DNA from: an uncultured Faecalicoccus sp.
Lineage (GTDB): Bacteria > Bacillota_I > Bacilli_A > Erysipelotrichales > Erysipelotrichaceae
Reading direction: 5' to 3'
Length of the DNA: 63,787 nt
NCBI GenBank assembly: GCA_902497095.1
Contig: CABVDD010000006.1
Coordinates: 1-63,787, forward strand
Part shown: piece by piece, positions 61,514 to 63,787 of the stretch
How the letters are laid out: every line of letters starts with the position of its first letter
How positions within the stretch are numbered: the stretch's first letter is position 1
Translations under genes and position numbers: made by a program
Notes under the pieces: model-generated
Told to the model about the DNA's origin: nothing
Seen by the model: only the letters and a program-made list of their open reading frames with translations
Databases searched by the model: none

Positions 61514-62365
61514 ATGTTAGAAATAAAAGATATACATAAAAATTATGGATCCTTTACACTTCAATGTTCTTTATCTATTTTAAATGGACGAATCACAGGT
61601 TTGATCGGACAAAATGGAGCTGGTAAATCTACACTTTTTAAGGCGATATTAGATCTTATCAAATTAGATACTGGAAAAATTCTTGTTTTTGGAAAAGATC
61701 ACGATGCTCTTACTAAAAAAGACAAAGAGAAATTGGGTGTTGTTTTATCAGATTCAAGCTTTAGTGCGTATCTGAATATTCAAGATATTATTGAAATATT
61801 GAAGAATATGTATGAAGAGTTTGATCTTGCTTTTTTTCAAAATCAGATTCATCGTTTTCAGTTGCCTGAGCATCAAAAGATCAAGGAGTTTTCCACAGGA
61901 ATGAAGGCAAAATTAAAAGTTTTGATTGCTCTTTGTCATCATGCAAAGTTATTGATCTTGGATGAGCCTACTGCAGGTTTAGATGTGATTGCACGAGATG
62001 AAATTTTAGATTTATTACGTGAGTATATGGAAAACGAGAAAGATTCTTCTATTTTGATCAGTTCTCATATCGCGGAAGATTTAGAAAGTTTATGTGATGA
62101 TCTATATATGATTCATGAAGGACGATTAATTTTTCATGAGGATACGGATGTACTTTTAAGTGATTATGCGATATTGAAACTGAGTGAAGAACAATTTAAA
62201 AAACTAGATATGCAATATATCATAAAATCTCAAAAAAAGGGCTATGGATATTCCTGTCTGACAAATCAAAAACAATATTATATAGAAAACGCCCCAGATG
62301 TGGTCATTGAAAAGGGTTCGATAGATGCATTAATTACCATGATGATTCGAGGTGATTCGCTATGA
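61514..62365 (+). CDS. ABC transporter ATPase (YtrB/BcrA-like)
   Basis: A 283-residue ATPase with Walker A 'GQNGAGKSTL', a signature weaker than usual ('EFSTGMKAKLKVLIAL') and Walker B 'LLILDEPTAGLD'. This is typical of ABC-2 exporters in YtrA operons. An ATGA overlap ties it to the permease gene. Role in antibiotic or envelope-stress defence is inferred. Confidence 0.92.
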   Translation: MLEIKDIHKNYGSFTLQCSLSILNGRITGLIGQNGAGKSTLFKAILDLIKLDTGKILVFGKDHDALTKKDKEKLGVVLSDSSFSAYLNIQDIIEILKNMYEEFDLAFFQNQIHRFQLPEHQKIKEFSTGMKAKLKVLIALCHHAKLLILDEPTAGLDVIARDEILDLLREYMENEKDSSILISSHIAEDLESLCDDLYMIHEGRLIFHEDTDVLLSDYAILKLSEEQFKKLDMQYIIKSQKKGYGYSCLTNQKQYYIENAPDVVIEKGSIDALITMMIRGDSL

Positions 62366-63003
62366 AAGGCTTAATGATAAAAGATTTTAAATTGATGAGC
62401 GTACAAAGACAGTTCTTTTTGCTTATCATTATTATAGCGTTTGGTATGTTATTATCGGCAAAAGATGCTTCCATGATTACTTTTCCATTAGGATTTGTGA
62501 TGTTTGTCATATCCTTATTTGGTTTAAGCACGATCAGTTATGATGAATTTGATAATGGAAATGCGTTTTTGTTTACTCTTCCTATTACTCGCAAAGAATA
62601 TGTTTTTGAAAAATATGTATTATCATTTATTTTAGCGGTAGTTTCCTTTGCGGTTATGCTTGTTTTTACTTTATTCATATCTAGGCAAAAAGAAATCGCA
62701 TCTACATCTGATATTGTGATGATGGCGTTGATATTTTTGCCACTTATATTTCTTTTACAAGCAATTATGTTGCCATTTCATTTAAAATTTGGTCAAGAAA
62801 GAGGACGTATTGCGATTATTTTATTGGTCGGGGCGGTGTTATTGTTAGGCAGTTTACTTCAAAATATGGGAATAGAATGGATGCAGTTATTGCCAAATTT
62901 AGGGCAGGAAACATTACTTTTGATACTTTATGGAGCAAGCTTTGTATCTCTTTATCTATCTTTACAAATCAGTATTCGAATCTTATTAAAAAAGGAGTTT
63001 TGA
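62362..63003 (+). CDS. ABC-2 type permease
   Basis: A 213-residue protein with six hydrophobic helices and the sequence 'FENGNAFLFTLPITRKEYVFEKY'-like coupling segment of ABC-2 permeases (here 'DEFDNGNAFLFTLPITRKE'). It forms the channel for the ATPase before it. The substrate is unknown. Confidence 0.85.
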   Translation: MKGLMIKDFKLMSVQRQFFLLIIIIAFGMLLSAKDASMITFPLGFVMFVISLFGLSTISYDEFDNGNAFLFTLPITRKEYVFEKYVLSFILAVVSFAVMLVFTLFISRQKEIASTSDIVMMALIFLPLIFLLQAIMLPFHLKFGQERGRIAIILLVGAVLLLGSLLQNMGIEWMQLLPNLGQETLLLILYGASFVSLYLSLQISIRILLKKEF

Positions 63004-63053
63004 TAAAGTGAATCGTGATTTATGTCGGACAAAATATACAAAAATAAAAACTA

Positions 63054-63062
63054 TGGTATAAT
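63054..63062 (+). promoter_or_regulatory. Extended -10 promoter of the last gene
   Basis: TGGTATAAT with -10 box 63057-63062; AGGAGG follows about 9 nt later. Confidence 0.55.
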
Positions 63063-63083
63063 ACTTTCTAGGAGGCAGAAAGT

Positions 63084-63665
63084 ATGGCCATAAATTTGAA
63101 AAATAGACCTAAAAAGAAAAAAACATCAGCACCCAAACAAGGACATAAAATAGTTTGGTTTACACTGATTGTAATACTGATTCCTTTTTTGATCGTAGGA
63201 TATGTTATTTTAACAAGTTTGGGCGGTCAAAACGAGCCTGTTGTAGGAAATCGTTTTGATTCCAATGATTTGAATCCTGCAATTACAAATGATCAGATAT
63301 CGCAAGTACAAACCGCCATAGCTTCGATTGGTGGTGTCGAAAACGTTGAAGTCAATTTAAAGAGTGCCACCTTGCGTATTTCTATAGATGTATCCGATGA
63401 TGCAAATGCCGATACATGCAATGCCATAGCGCAGGAAGCTTATAATCAAGTAAATGGAATTTTACCGGTAGATACTTATTTTACAAATACGGAAGATGCA
63501 AAGATGTATGATTTGGAAATTGATGCCTATAACTTTTTGTTAGATGATTCGCACACAGAAGGACAAGTCGATATCAAAGTATATAAATCTGGTGCGGGTC
63601 AAGTTGTAACGCAGAATATAACGGAAGCCAAAGATCCAGAACTTGCAAGTCAGTTAGTTCGATAG
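63084..63665 (+). CDS. Single-pass membrane-anchored protein of unknown function
   Basis: A 193-residue protein: a basic N-terminus ('NLKNRPKKKKTSAPK'), one membrane helix (about 24-46) and an external domain with alternating strands and helices ('QTAIASIGGVENVEVNLKSATLRI', 'AYNQVNGILPVDTYF'). The layout, with a GG-V-x-x-V-x-V element, recalls BON or Asp23-like alpha/beta folds but I cannot name a family. AGGAGG stands before the ATG. Confidence 0.7.
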   Translation: MAINLKNRPKKKKTSAPKQGHKIVWFTLIVILIPFLIVGYVILTSLGGQNEPVVGNRFDSNDLNPAITNDQISQVQTAIASIGGVENVEVNLKSATLRISIDVSDDANADTCNAIAQEAYNQVNGILPVDTYFTNTEDAKMYDLEIDAYNFLLDDSHTEGQVDIKVYKSGAGQVVTQNITEAKDPELASQLVR

Positions 63666-63678
63666 AATGTTAAAAAAG

Positions 63679-63728
63679 GGGCTGTAACGAATAGATGATT
63701 TTTACAGATCATCTGAGCGTTTCAGCTC
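63679..63728. repeat. Nested inverted repeat near the right edge
   Basis: GGGCTGTAACG (63679-63689) pairs with 63718-63728 except for one mismatch, enclosing a 7-bp stem (63693-63699 with 63708-63714). It is followed by TGTCAA (63739) and TTGACA (63776) in inverted order. The layout could be the end of an insertion sequence, or a large terminator. The window ends before any transposase. Confidence 0.4.
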
Positions 63729-63787
63729 TTTTGGGTTTGTCAAGAAAAGTGTGTAAGTAATTTTTTAATTACCTGTTGACACTATCT

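Overview
The window looks like chromosomal DNA of a low-GC Gram-positive bacterium (Bacillota). The base composition is AT-rich, AGGAGG-type ribosome binding sites precede most genes, TTG starts are frequent, and many intrinsic terminators and TGnTATAAT extended -10 promoters are visible. Two gene orders are classic for Bacillota: cysS-mrnC-rlmB-sigma factor (with rpmG-secE-nusG further on), and pcrA-ligA-camS-gatCAB. Protein style (low GC, superoxide reductase, GlgC/GlgD pair, DUF969/DUF979/pcp) suggests an anaerobic gut lineage such as Erysipelotrichia. That placement is inference. No rRNA, tRNA or CRISPR array was recognised. Only the last ~115 bp hint at a mobile element.

Layout. 1-5.1 kb: a HAD phosphatase cut by the left edge, two RluA-type pseudouridine synthases, a CPA2 antiporter, a cyclophilin lipoprotein and an orphan A24-like prepilin peptidase. 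5.1-11.5 kb: superoxide reductase, ClC chloride transporter, an ATPase-FtsX fusion exporter, and a frameshifted surface protein whose promoter carries a run of nine G between the -35 and -10 boxes. 11.6-16.1 kb: glycogen synthesis (glgC, glgD, glgA), a DUF523 protein and HPr. 16.2-19.5 kb: DUF969-DUF979-pcp-GyrI-like-GGCT, a unit themed on pyroglutamate. 19.6-21.8 kb: an arsR-arsP-thioredoxin-arsC metalloid cluster with matching palindromes. 22-26.6 kb: phosphoglucomutase, a convergent aminotransferase/Lrp pair, and gapDH with a consensus promoter.

26.8-39 kb: a 52-residue ORF, cysS-mrnC-rlmB and a sigma factor, then an oligopeptide uptake operon (oppA, oppB with an in-frame stop, oppC, oppD, oppF), a small membrane protein and an M3 oligoendopeptidase, followed by rpmG-secE-nusG. 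The opp-pepF block sits between the sigma factor and rpmG, genes that are close together in relatives. 39-42.8 kb: NagD-like HAD, secG, RNase R, LOG-family protein. 42.8-51.4 kb: a 20-codon ORF with a sequestered ribosome binding site, an ankyrin-repeat protein, an EF-G paralogue, an ABC exporter, a GNAT-gamma-carbonic-anhydrase fusion, a DUF2974 lipase-like protein, an ECF S component and an Rpn-type nuclease. 51.7-63.8 kb: pcrA-ligA-camS-gatCAB and a membrane protein, a YtrA-type GntR/ABC operon with a triple 10-bp repeat over its promoter, and a small membrane-anchored protein.

The strongest unusual signals are the poly-G promoter of the surface protein, the short ORF at 42849 with its occluding hairpin, and the repeated overlap of terminator hairpins with the start region of the next gene.
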